Of a stretch of DNA of 11,658 nucleotides, positions 1 through 6,738 are shown piece after piece. The notes beneath the pieces are model-generated. The model ran no database searches and was not told the origin of the DNA. It was given only the letters and a program-made list of their open reading frames with translations. Origin of the DNA: Candidatus Aerophobota bacterium. GTDB lineage: Bacteria; Aerophobota; Aerophobia; Aerophobales; B3-G15. The stretch's first letter is position 1; each line of letters begins with the position of its first letter. The stretch covers positions 1 through 11,658 of the forward strand of contig JAUWJM010000043.1 of NCBI GenBank assembly GCA_030607715.1. Direction: 5' to 3'. The position numbers were made by a program, and so were the translations under genes.

Positions 1-3000
1 AGTTTGCCCGAAAATCTTTGAAATCTACTAATCCTGCTCGTCTTGCTGGAAGATGCGCTGTTTTTGCTAAAACCGATATGATTCATCTGCAGCAAAAAGC
101 CACTCCAATGAGAGATATAGCTATGGGATTATGTGAGTCTTTAGCAAGAGGCTATAAAAGTAGTGTTGCTCGGGGCAAGGAATTCTCTGAGGTTATATCT
201 TTTCAGGGAGGAGTAGCAGCTAATAGGGGCATGCAGGTAGCTTTTAAAAAAATCTTAAAAAAAAATATAATAGTTCCCCAGCATTTTTACTCTACAGGAG
301 CCCTGGGAGTAGCTTTATCTTTAAGAGAGGACAAGGGTGCAAAAGAGTTTAATTTAAGTAATCTGGATAAGGATTTTCCATCAGGACACAAGAGAGAAAA
401 CCTGCCAAAATTATCCCTGGACTACAAAAAGGGAAAGCCATCGCCAGAGGAAAAAGATTATAAATTTCCCTCAGATGGAAAATTAATAGATGCTTATTTA
501 GGTGTAGATATAGGATCGGTAAGCACTAATGTAGTAGTAATAGATAGTGAAAAACGAGTTATTGCTAAAAGTTATCTTCCCACGGCAGGTAAACCCATTA
601 AGGTTGTGCAAGATGGGTTAAGAGAAGTAGAAGAAAAAGTAAGGGGAAAGGTTAAAATAAAGGGAGCAGGAACCACAGGCTCGGGAAGGTATATGATAGG
701 AGCTTTTATAGGAGCTGATGTAATTAAGAATGAAATTACTGCTCAAGCTAAAGGAGCTTTAAATATAGATTTTAGTGTAGATACTATTTTTGAAATTGGG
801 GGCCAGGATTCCAAGTTCATTAGTTTAAAAAATGGGGTGATAGTTGATTTCACTATGAATAAAGTCTGCGCTGCTGGAACAGGCTCCTTTTTAGAAGAGC
901 AGGCAGAAACACTAAAGATAAATATTAAAAGAGAATTTGAGGAGATAGCATTTTCCAGTGATAATCCAGCTGATTTAGGGGATAGATGCACTGTATTTAT
1001 GGAATCATCCCTAATTGAACATCTACAAAGAGGATTTCCCATTCCCGATTTAGTAGCTGGCTTAGCTTATTCAATAGCCTACAATTATTTAAATAAGGTT
1101 GTAGAAAACAGAAAAATTGGTGATAATATATTCTTCCAGGGAGGAACAGCCTGCAACAGGTCAGTAGTAGCTGGTTTTGAAAAGATTCTGGGAAGGAAAA
1201 TAACTGTCCCTCTTCATAATGAAGTTTTAGGAGCAATTGGAGCAGCTATTGTAGCCATGGAGGAAACAGTTGGAGAAAGTAAATTTAAGGGGTTTGGCTT
1301 AAGTAAAGTAAAGTATCAAATGAAATCCTTTGAATGCGATGGTTGTCCAAATCACTGCTTGGTTAATCAGGTCTGGATTAAAGGAGAGGAAAAGCCCTTA
1401 ACTTATGGAGACCGATGTGGAAAACACAGTGAAAAAGAAAAAGTTAAAAAGATAAAGAAAATTCCTGATCTCTTTAAGGAAAGGGAGAAACTCTGGCTTG
1501 GCAAAAAAAATAAGAGGAAAAAGGTAAAGGGTAAAAAAATTGGTATACCTCGTGCTCTTTTTAATTTTGAACTTTTCCCCTTATGGGATAGTTTCTTTTC
1601 TGAGCTTGGCTATGAGGTGGTTCTTTCAGATGAAACTAATGATGATATTATACACAAAGGTGTAGAAGCTGTAACCGCCGATATATGTTTTCCTATAAAG
1701 GTTGCCCATGGTCATGTGTTAAATCTCTTAGAAAAAAAGGTTGATTATTTATTCCTACCCAGTCTAATTGATTTTGAAAAAGAGAGTAAAGAATTAAAGA
1801 GGAGCTATGATTGTCCCTGGTCTCAGGCCTTACCTTATTTTGTCAATTCAAGTATAAATAGAGAAAGCTATTCCACAGAAATACTTGAACCCAAATTATC
1901 CTTAAGAGAAGGAGGGATAGAAAAATCCCTGAAGAAGATAGGCGGTGAGTTAAAAGAAAATCCACTTGAAGTTAAAAGGGCTATTAAGATAGCCAGGGAA
2001 GTTCAAACTCAATTTTATAGTAATTTAAAGAAAAAAGGTAGGAAAGTTTTAGAAAAATTAAATGGACAAAAAGCATTTGTTATAGTATCTCGACCTTACA
2101 ATGGTTATGATCCAGGACTTAACTTAGACTTAGCTAAAAAAATGAGAGAGTTAGGAATGTTTCCTATGCCGGTAGATTTTCTGGATTTAGAGCCTTCCAT
2201 AATCTCTCAGGATTATCCTAATATGTACTGGAGTTATGGACAAAAAATCTTAGCCGCAGCTCGAAAAATAAGAGAAACAGATAATCTTTACCCTATTTAT
2301 ATTACCAATTTTGCCTGTGGGCCAGATTCCTTTATTAGCAAGTACTTTGGTGAAGAGATGGACAGACCCTGGCTGGAACTTCAAATCGATGAACATAGTG
2401 CTGAGGCCGGTGTTATAACTCGCTTAGAGGCTTTTTGGGATAGTGTTAAAAACAGGGAAGTTCTGGAGAAAAAATTCTCTAAGGCTAAATCTCTTCTGTC
2501 CAGGGCGAGCCTGCCTGATGAGAAAAGGACAATGTATATTCCCTATATGGATGATCATTCCTATGCTCTTGAATCTGCTCTTGAGGCTTTGGGAAAGAGG
2601 GCTAAAGTTATGAAGGTAAGTGATTCTGAAACACTGCGAGAGGGACAAAAATATACTACTGGCAGAGAGTGCTATCCCTGTGTTTTAAATGTAGGGGATA
2701 TGATTAAAACAATTAAAAACAATGGTTTTTCTCCTGATGAGTGTGCCTTCTTTATGGGAACAGCACAGGGACCTTGCAGGTTTGGACAGTATCGTGCTTT
2801 TCAAGAGCAGATACTAAGAAGAGCTGGCTATGAAAACATACCTATTCTGGCCTTAGATTCTGAGAATAGCTATGCAGGTCTGGGGGTGAAGTTTACCAAA
2901 TTAGCCTGGGAGGGAATTGTAGCTATAGATATATTGCGCAAAGTTCAAAGATTAATAAGACCGGATGAGGTAAATAAAGGAGAAACCAATAAAATATATC

Positions 3001-3719
3001 TGAAATATAGAGATAAAGTTCGCCAAAGAATTAGGGAAGGAAAAGGTGTAGTCAGTATAATGGAAGAGGCGGCGAGATCTTTTAAAAAAATAAAAAGGGA
3101 AAAAACTGACCGATCCACAGTGACTGTAGTGGGTGAGATATTCGTCCGACACAATCCTTTTGCCAACGAGTTTATTATGGATAAGCTGGAAAAATATGGA
3201 TTAAGGGTGGAACTGGCTTCAATGCGGGAGTGGTTTATGTATACCAATGAGATGTATAAAGAGGTTAGTTTGAAAGAAAGAAAATGGCGGGAATTTATTA
3301 AAAATAGAATCAGAAATTTGTTTCAAGAAATGATAGAAAAAAAATTAGCTTCTCCTTTCAAGGAAATTATAAAAGGATATGAGGAGCCTGAAGTACAAGA
3401 AGTTCTTGAAATGGGTGAAAAATATCTACATCGCTCTTTAAGGGGAGAGGCTATTTTAACCATAGGAAAAACTTTACACTCTATCTACAGAAAAAGAGAT
3501 GGCGTAGTTAATGTAATGCCTTTTACCTGTATGCCAGGTAATATAACTGTGGCTACAATGACACAAATAGAGAAAGATTATCCTGGATTCCCTATACTTA
3601 ATCTTACCTATGATGGTTCTCACCAGGCTAACTATTTAAATAAGGTAAGAACTTTTGTCTACCGGGTACAGACATATCACAAGAAAAAATGTAATTATTC
3701 AGCCGCGGATAGACGCTGA
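1..3719 (+). CDS. Giant acyl-CoA dehydratase activase-related protein (BadF/BcrA-type ATPase fused to DUF2229/HgdB-like regions), 5'-truncated
   Basis: The frame is open to the left edge (FARKSLKSTNPARL reads from base 3), so the TTG at 18 is internal and the true start lies upstream. Residue numbers count from that TTG. Residues 1-105 are the end of a first ASKHA ATPase domain (GRCAVF, FQGGVAANR). Residues 160-415 are a complete second one: phosphate loop GVDIGSVSTN, GAGTTGSGR, FEIGGQDSK, and the two cysteines (C284 in NKVCAAGTGS, C324 in GDRCTVF) that in activators such as HgdC bind the [4Fe-4S] cluster between subunits. A cysteine group follows (C440, C443, C447, C467), then a DUF2229-like region from about 505 and HgdB-like segments (SRPYNGYDPG, NFACGPDSF, GRECYPC, QGPCRFGQY). 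Relatives are usually about 1,400 residues, so roughly 150 are missing here. Family knowledge suggests ATP-driven low-potential electron transfer in the cytoplasm; the substrate is unknown. The last eight codons look repeat-derived. Confidence 0.9.
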   Translation, partial: FARKSLKSTNPARLAGRCAVFAKTDMIHLQQKATPMRDIAMGLCESLARGYKSSVARGKEFSEVISFQGGVAANRGMQVAFKKILKKNIIVPQHFYSTGALGVALSLREDKGAKEFNLSNLDKDFPSGHKRENLPKLSLDYKKGKPSPEEKDYKFPSDGKLIDAYLGVDIGSVSTNVVVIDSEKRVIAKSYLPTAGKPIKVVQDGLREVEEKVRGKVKIKGAGTTGSGRYMIGAFIGADVIKNEITAQAKGALNIDFSVDTIFEIGGQDSKFISLKNGVIVDFTMNKVCAAGTGSFLEEQAETLKINIKREFEEIAFSSDNPADLGDRCTVFMESSLIEHLQRGFPIPDLVAGLAYSIAYNYLNKVVENRKIGDNIFFQGGTACNRSVVAGFEKILGRKITVPLHNEVLGAIGAAIVAMEETVGESKFKGFGLSKVKYQMKSFECDGCPNHCLVNQVWIKGEEKPLTYGDRCGKHSEKEKVKKIKKIPDLFKEREKLWLGKKNKRKKVKGKKIGIPRALFNFELFPLWDSFFSELGYEVVLSDETNDDIIHKGVEAVTADICFPIKVAHGHVLNLLEKKVDYLFLPSLIDFEKESKELKRSYDCPWSQALPYFVNSSINRESYSTEILEPKLSLREGGIEKSLKKIGGELKENPLEVKRAIKIAREVQTQFYSNLKKKGRKVLEKLNGQKAFVIVSRPYNGYDPGLNLDLAKKMRELGMFPMPVDFLDLEPSIISQDYPNMYWSYGQKILAAARKIRETDNLYPIYITNFACGPDSFISKYFGEEMDRPWLELQIDEHSAEAGVITRLEAFWDSVKNREVLEKKFSKAKSLLSRASLPDEKRTMYIPYMDDHSYALESALEALGKRAKVMKVSDSETLREGQKYTTGRECYPCVLNVGDMIKTIKNNGFSPDECAFFMGTAQGPCRFGQYRAFQEQILRRAGYENIPILALDSENSYAGLGVKFTKLAWEGIVAIDILRKVQRLIRPDEVNKGETNKIYLKYRDKVRQRIREGKGVVSIMEEAARSFKKIKREKTDRSTVTVVGEIFVRHNPFANEFIMDKLEKYGLRVELASMREWFMYTNEMYKEVSLKERKWREFIKNRIRNLFQEMIEKKLASPFKEIIKGYEEPEVQEVLEMGEKYLHRSLRGEAILTIGKTLHSIYRKRDGVVNVMPFTCMPGNITVATMTQIEKDYPGFPILNLTYDGSHQANYLNKVRTFVYRVQTYHKKKCNYSAADRR

Positions 3720-3720
3720 T
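3692..3720 (+). repeat. Copy 1 of a TAATTATTCAGCC dispersed repeat, overlapping the end of the activase gene
   Basis: The 13-mer TAATTATTCAGCC at 3692-3704 is identical to the minus-strand sequence at 6054-6066. It is followed here by a GC-richer variant of the same tail (GCGGATAGACGCTGAT, against CACGAAT...TAGACAC in the other copy). The repeat is translated as the last residues NYSAADRR, and its TGA is the stop codon of the activase gene. Confidence 0.6.
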
Positions 3721-3862
3721 ATTTCTCTTTTATTATCATATAAAGGCGAAGGGCAATAAGTGATAGGTAATGTGTAATGTGTAAAAACCTTATTACTTAT
3801 TACAGTTACTTATGTTCTCTGTGGTTAAGCTTTGACATCACTGGCAATCAAAGAAGAAGAAG
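3720..3862. other. Intergenic spacer with an imperfect inverted repeat
   Basis: This 143-base spacer contains GTAATGTGTAAT (3767-3778) facing ATTACTTATTAC (3792-3803). These pair at 10 of 12 positions around a 13-base loop. No T-run follows, so it is not a clear terminator. No convincing promoter was found. The low-complexity motif (repeated TAATGTG) resembles degenerate dispersed repeats. Confidence 0.4.
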
Positions 3863-4801
3863 GTGATGAAGAAAAAATTGCTAATCTTAATGGTGGTTTT
3901 TATTTGCCTTATTTTTTTGAATGGTAGTATTTTTTCCTCTTATGCTAATTACCTTAATGTTCTGGATAGTGGTTTTACTAATTTACCCATCAGTGTTCGA
4001 GCTATGGGAATGGGAGGAGCCTTTGTATCAGTAGCCGATGATTACAGTGCCTGCTACTTTAACCCTGCTGGACTTATTCAGCTTTCTAACAGTCAGTTAG
4101 GATCAACATACAGCGATCTGTACGGATTGGGATTACTGAAACATAGCTTTTTAGCTTTTGTTGAGCCAACCTCAACTATGGGAAGTGGAGGGATAGTCTG
4201 GAACCATTTATCCGCTAATCTGGAGCCAGAAAAATGGGAGTTTGATCTATGGGCTTATTCCTATGCCAACATATTTCACCCCAAAGACTCAACTTTAAGG
4301 GATAAATTTAGCAGTTGGGGAGTTAGCTTGAAGTATTTAAGACAATTTGTTCTCGGAGAGAATGCCAGTGGTTACAGTGTAGATTTAGGATACCTGAATA
4401 AAGGAAAGAAGCTATCCTCGGGGATTAATTTTCAAGATATATTTTCTCAGATAAACTGGAGCACAGGGAGAAAGGAACAGATTCCTTCCAATTTAAAACT
4501 TGGTTTTGCCTGGAAGTTTTCCCCTAAATATCTTTTAGCGGCGGATCTGGATGCTTCTTTTAAAGATTTACTCAAAAGGATACATCTGGGAGGAGAATGG
4601 AGAATATCTCCTAATTTTAGACTAAGGGCAGGAATTATGAAGATATTTCAAAAAGATGCTGATTTAATTTTTTCTATAGGTATGGGTTTTCAGTTAAAAT
4701 TGAAGGAAGAAGGAATAAAACAGGCTAATTTTGATTATGCTTTTTCTAATAATAAAGAGTTAGGTAATACTCATCGATTTTCCCTCAGTCTCGGGTTTTA
4801 G
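3863..4801 (+). CDS. PorV/PorQ-like (UPF0164-type) outer-membrane beta-barrel protein
   Basis: A 312-residue precursor. It opens with a Lys-rich n-region and a long hydrophobic stretch (residues 6-24), with likely signal peptidase I cleavage after SYA (about residue 28). The mature start contains SVRAMGMGGAFVSVADD (44-60) and FNPAG (66-70), the signature of the PorV/PorQ and UPF0164 families, which are FadL-like barrels. The rest is alternating beta-strand sequence ending in HRFSLSLGF, whose terminal Phe fits a barrel-assembly signal. The start is either GTG 3863 or the adjacent ATG 3866. The purine-rich AAAGAAGAAGAAGG lies just upstream, and its last bases nearly touch the start, so the choice is uncertain. 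PorV helps export surface proteins in Bacteroidetes; a type IX system cannot be inferred from this gene alone, and a transport or structural role is equally possible. It is separated from the activase by repeat-like DNA and is probably transcribed separately. Confidence 0.8.
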   Translation: MMKKKLLILMVVFICLIFLNGSIFSSYANYLNVLDSGFTNLPISVRAMGMGGAFVSVADDYSACYFNPAGLIQLSNSQLGSTYSDLYGLGLLKHSFLAFVEPTSTMGSGGIVWNHLSANLEPEKWEFDLWAYSYANIFHPKDSTLRDKFSSWGVSLKYLRQFVLGENASGYSVDLGYLNKGKKLSSGINFQDIFSQINWSTGRKEQIPSNLKLGFAWKFSPKYLLAADLDASFKDLLKRIHLGGEWRISPNFRLRAGIMKIFQKDADLIFSIGMGFQLKLKEEGIKQANFDYAFSNNKELGNTHRFSLSLGF

Positions 4802-4838
4802 CTTTGTTATCCTGGAATAAAGCTCATTTCTTTTTTTA
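4800..4838 (+). terminator. Possible Rho-independent terminator for the outer-membrane protein gene
   Basis: AGCTTT (4800-4805) pairs with AAAGCT (4819-4824) across a 13-base loop. A T-rich tract (TTTCTTTTTTT, about 4827-4837) follows on the plus strand. The stem is short and begins in the stop codon. It lies within the 3' end of the convergent peptidase gene, as expected when two genes face each other with only 5 bases between them. Confidence 0.4.
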
Positions 4839-5868
4839 CCTGATTTATAAAGCAAACTAAGAGTCTCACCACACTTTCAATATCACTTAAGGATAGAACC
4901 TCTACTGGAGTATGTATATATCTTGTGGGAACAGAAACCAAACCAGCAGCCACTCCAGCACGGCTGAGCTGGATAACATTAGCATCGGTAGGGGTAGCTC
5001 GACTCACCCCAGCTAACTGATAGGGAATTTTTTTCTCTTTGGCTGTTTGAATAAGCATTTCTCCTACTTTTGGATTAATGTTAGGGCCTTTATAGATGAC
5101 TGCTCCCTTGCCTATACGGATATCCCCTTCCTTTTTTTTATTTATTTCTGGAAAATCAGTAGCTATATCCACGTCTATAGCTATCCCAATTTGAGGATTA
5201 ATAGAATAAGCTGCTGTTTGCGCTCCTCTTAAACCAATCTCTTCTTGAACCGTGGAAGCAGCAAAAACAGATGCCTCAATTGTCTGGTCTGATAGAGCTT
5301 TTAAAACCTGGCAAATTACAAAGACTCCCATTTTATCATCAAAACTCCTACTTACCACTAAATCTCCCTGCATCTTTTCTAAACCGGGAGCAAAGGTGAT
5401 AGAATCTCCTATTTCAAGGATTTTCTCTACCTCTTTTTTGCTACCAACTCCTATATCAATCCATTGGTGAGAGAATTCAACTACTTTTTCTCGCTCTTCT
5501 TTTTTCATAACATGAATTGGTTTTTTCCCCACTACCCCTAATATAGGGCCTTGTTTGGTATAAATCTTAACTCTTTGACCAGGCACAATATGAGGGTCTA
5601 TTCCTCCAATAGGGGAAAAGTATATAAATCCATTTTTGTCTATATACTTCACCATAAATCCAATTTCATCACAGTGACCGTCCAGCATTATTCGGGGATA
5701 ACCATCAGTGTTTTTCATCCCCATAACATTACCATGAACATCAGTTTTTACCTCATCAGCAAATTTTTTAAATTCTTCTCTAACTAATCGCTGAATAGGT
5801 TGTTCAAAACCAGATGGACTTGGAGTATCCATTAATTTTTTTAAAAACGAAAAAGATTGTTTTTCCAA
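4807..5868 (-). CDS. M42 family metallo-aminopeptidase (glutamyl aminopeptidase/deblocking aminopeptidase type)
   Basis: A 353-residue cytoplasmic enzyme of normal length for peptidase family M42, whose members form large (often dodecameric) assemblies that trim peptides from the N-terminus using two metal ions. The full metal and catalytic set is visible: H65 in DGHCDEIGFMV, the D177/D178 pair in SRSFDDKMG, the E209-E210 pair in QEEIGLRGA, D232/D234 in AIDVDIATD and H319 in RYIHTPVE. The conserved PTDAN (293-297) is present. Family members are often misannotated as endoglucanases; nothing here suggests a glycosidase. The start is TTG 5868. It is chosen because AAGGAGGAT sits 5-6 bases upstream at the standard distance and the encoded N-terminus (MEKQSFSFLKKLMDTPSPSG) fits the family. 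One end of a 50-bp repeat lies just upstream of the ribosome binding site, so the promoter must lie in or beyond that repeat. Confidence 0.93.
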   Translation of the reverse strand: MEKQSFSFLKKLMDTPSPSGFEQPIQRLVREEFKKFADEVKTDVHGNVMGMKNTDGYPRIMLDGHCDEIGFMVKYIDKNGFIYFSPIGGIDPHIVPGQRVKIYTKQGPILGVVGKKPIHVMKKEEREKVVEFSHQWIDIGVGSKKEVEKILEIGDSITFAPGLEKMQGDLVVSRSFDDKMGVFVICQVLKALSDQTIEASVFAASTVQEEIGLRGAQTAAYSINPQIGIAIDVDIATDFPEINKKKEGDIRIGKGAVIYKGPNINPKVGEMLIQTAKEKKIPYQLAGVSRATPTDANVIQLSRAGVAAGLVSVPTRYIHTPVEVLSLSDIESVVRLLVCFINQVKKEMSFIPG

Positions 5869-5873
5869 TTTTT

Positions 5874-5882
5874 ATCCTCCTT
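5874..5882 (-). promoter_or_regulatory. Ribosome binding site that fixes the TTG start of the M42 peptidase
   Basis: On the minus strand AAGGAGGAT (reading 5882 to 5874) precedes TTG at 5868 by five bases. It is a near-perfect anti-16S match and is the reason for accepting a TTG start. Confidence 0.75.
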
Positions 5883-5884
5883 AA

Positions 5885-5934
5885 TAAATGGGGTCAGGTC
5901 TTGCAATGCAACATTTATTTGGCATACAAATTTT
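5885..5934 (+). repeat. 50-bp direct repeat, copy 1 (imperfect-palindrome type)
   Basis: These 50 bases are identical to 6495-6544. The unit has terminal AAATG...CATTT complementarity, contains GGGGTCAGGTC and the near-palindrome TTGCAATGCAA, and ends in GGCATACAAATTTT. From memory, sequences of this GGGGTCAGGTC type occur widely beside REP-associated (IS200-like Y1) transposase genes. No transposase is in the window, so the family assignment is an inference. Confidence 0.85.
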
Positions 5935-6053
5935 GTAACTATTCAGGTTTGTCTTTTTACCCCGTTGGATAAACCTGTGGTGAATAATTCTTTTGTATTC
6001 AATTTCTCTCTTTCCGCAATTAATAACATTTGTGTCTATTCGTGTAAATTCGT
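5935..6053. other. Repeat-rich spacer between the M42 gene and mtrB
   Basis: No gene. CAGGTTT (5944-5950) faces AAACCTG (5971-5977) across 20 bases, a possible hairpin without a T-run. The right part continues the dispersed repeat read on the minus strand from 6066 (sequence like CACGAATTTACACGAATAGAC). Confidence 0.45.
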
Positions 6054-6066
6054 GGCTGAATAATTA
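6015..6066 (-). repeat. Copy 2 of the TAATTATTCAGCC dispersed repeat, supplying the mtrB stop codon
   Basis: On the minus strand the 13-mer TAATTATTCAGCC occupies 6066 to 6054 and is followed by CACGAATTTACACGAATAGAC. Its first three bases are the TAA stop of mtrB. The same 13-mer forms the end of the activase gene at 3692-3704, in the same orientation relative to the gene. Confidence 0.65.
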
Positions 6067-6291
6067 TTCTTCTTTTAGAAAAATTTTCCCATATTTGGTG
6101 ATAATCTCTGCTTTTCCTCTAATCTTAATGGCTGAGGTGTGTTCAGTAAATTGAGCTATTAAAAGCTCACCTTTATCCAGCTTTTCGGTGTGAAGAACTT
6201 TGGTGATATCTCCCCGGGTAAGTCCAATAATAGTGACCCCTCTTTCCAGAGCCTTAATAATTATATAGTCTGCACTAGTTACATCTTCCAT
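6064..6291 (-). CDS. mtrB: Trp RNA-binding attenuation protein (TRAP)
   Basis: A 75-residue protein, exactly the length of Bacillus subtilis TRAP, which it matches without gaps over the core: IGLTRG (22-27), EKLDKGE (36-42), [11 protein letters not shown] (46-56), R58-G59 and Y67-G68. TRAP forms an 11-subunit ring that binds tryptophan between subunits and wraps RNA carrying spaced GAG/UAG triplets. The RNA-contacting residues K37, K56 and R58 and the ligand-pocket residues T25, G27, Q47, T49, H51, T52 and S53 are all kept. B. subtilis F32 is V here and D29 is I. The start ATG 6291 is preceded by GAGGAT five to six bases upstream. The frame stays open upstream to 6516, but that part is antisense tRNA and repeat and must be excluded. 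It is a monocistronic gene, divergent from tRNA-Arg, with no trp genes nearby. No array of spaced GAG/UAG triplets was found in this window, so its target is elsewhere. Confidence 0.93.
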   Translation of the reverse strand: MEDVTSADYIIIKALERGVTIIGLTRGDITKVLHTEKLDKGELLIAQFTEHTSAIKIRGKAEIITKYGKIFLKEE

Positions 6292-6307
6292 AATCTTATC
6301 CTCATTT

Positions 6308-6335
6308 TTTATATCATAAGTAAAAATTTTGTCAA
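6308..6335 (-). promoter_or_regulatory. Candidate sigma-70 promoter for mtrB
   Basis: On the minus strand a perfect -35 TTGACA (6335-6330) is followed after 16 bases by TATAAA (6313-6308). The predicted start of transcription would be near 6301, which is inside the ribosome binding site GAGGA (6303-6299). The RNA would therefore be almost leaderless, or the real promoter lies further upstream. The match is good but this conflict lowers confidence. Confidence 0.4.
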
Positions 6336-6361
6336 ATTTAATAAATTGGAACAATAGATTC

Positions 6362-6389
6362 TTGACTTTATTGTTAAGGTGTATATTAT
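6362..6389 (+). promoter_or_regulatory. Sigma-70 promoter for tRNA-Arg
   Basis: TTGACT (6362-6367) and TATTAT (6384-6389), each 5 of 6 to consensus, are separated by 16 bases. The predicted start near 6396 leaves a leader of about 20 bases before the tRNA. Confidence 0.55.
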
Positions 6390-6416
6390 AAATACCGATA
6401 CTTTTAAAAAAATGTT

Positions 6417-6493
6417 GCGCTTGTAGCTCAATTGGATAGAGCAACGGATTGCGGGTCCGTAGGTTGGGGGTTCGAGTCCCCCCAAGCGTGCCA
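6417..6493 (+). tRNA. tRNA-Arg, anticodon GCG
   Basis: A 77-base cloverleaf: acceptor GCGCTTG/CAAGCGT (the first pair is G-U), D-arm GCTC...GAGC, anticodon stem ACGGA/TCCGT, T-arm GGGGG TTCGAGT CCCCC, discriminator G and an encoded CCA. The loop TTGCGGG places GCG at 6451-6453, which reads the arginine codons CGC and CGU. The D-loop AATTGGATA and the AGGTT variable region are those of arginine tRNAs. Most bacteria read this box with an ACG anticodon edited to inosine, so unedited G34 is uncommon. The loop also has T32/G38 instead of the usual C32/A38. It has its own promoter and is followed two bases later by a 50-bp repeat. Confidence 0.9.
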
Positions 6494-6494
6494 G

Positions 6495-6544
6495 TAAATG
6501 GGGTCAGGTCTTGCAATGCAACATTTATTTGGCATACAAATTTT
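6495..6544 (+). repeat. 50-bp direct repeat, copy 2
   Basis: Identical to 5885-5934 and in the same orientation. It starts one base after the CCA end of tRNA-Arg. The two copies enclose 560 bases that contain mtrB and tRNA-Arg. Confidence 0.85.
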
Positions 6545-6570
6545 TTAAATAGATTTAGAGAATTAATAAA

Positions 6571-6589
6571 AGAAGCTCATTAAACTTCT
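6571..6589 (+). repeat. Small hairpin sharing AGCTCATTAAA with the elements at 10829 and 11022
   Basis: AGAAG (6571-6575) pairs with CTTCT (6585-6589) around CTCATTAAA. The 11-mer AGCTCATTAAA (6574-6584) also starts both copies of the element at 10829 and 11022. This may be a decayed fragment or chance. Confidence 0.3.
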
Positions 6590-6626
6590 AAGCTACAAGT
6601 GATTTTGCTTTAAGGGAAACTTAACT

Positions 6627-6717
6627 GGAGAGGTGGCTGAGTGGCCGAAAGCGGTCGCCTGCTAAGCGATTAAGTGCTTATAAAGGTGCTTCGAGGGTTC
6701 GAATCCCTCCCTCTCCG
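6627..6717 (+). tRNA. tRNA-Ser, anticodon GCU
   Basis: A 91-base class II tRNA: acceptor GGAGAGG/CCTCTCC, anticodon stem GTCGC/GCGAT with loop CTGCTAA (anticodon GCT, reading AGC/AGU), a long variable arm (AAGTGC with GGTGCTT, including wobbles), T-arm GAGGG TTCGAAT CCCTC and discriminator G. CCA is not encoded, unlike the tRNA-Arg next to it, so the end must be added after processing. No separate promoter is obvious, and it may be read through from the tRNA-Arg promoter. Confidence 0.95.
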
Positions 6718-6729
6718 TTTTTATTTTTT
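6718..6729 (+). terminator. T-rich tract after tRNA-Ser
   Basis: TTTTTATTTTTT follows the discriminator base directly. Together with the GC-rich tRNA fold before it, this could end transcription, although the tRNA is not a dedicated terminator stem. Confidence 0.35.
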
Positions 6730-6738
6730 AACTGGAAG

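Noticed and set aside
18..20. TTG at 18 as the real start of the activase
   Set aside because: The frame is open to base 3, the upstream residues continue the domain, and the first ATPase domain would otherwise be cut in half.
743..1236. Minus-strand open frames inside the activase gene (also 2424-2648 and 2945-3247)
   Set aside because: They lie opposite strongly conserved activase coding sequence, resemble no family, and have no convincing ribosome binding site. They are shadows.
3863..4801. Evidence for a type IX secretion system
   Set aside because: Only a PorV/PorQ-like barrel is present; no gliding/Por core genes are in the window and this barrel family is widespread.
5047..6063. Plus-strand open frames opposite the M42 gene and in the repeat spacer downstream
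   Set aside because: They are antisense to a well-supported peptidase gene or made of repeat sequence, with no recognisable domains.
6292..6516. Upstream extension of the mtrB frame to 6516 (150-residue protein)
   Set aside because: The extra residues include [20 protein letters not shown], the familiar false translation of the antisense strand of a tRNA gene, plus repeat-derived codons. The ATG at 6291 has a ribosome binding site and gives the normal TRAP length.
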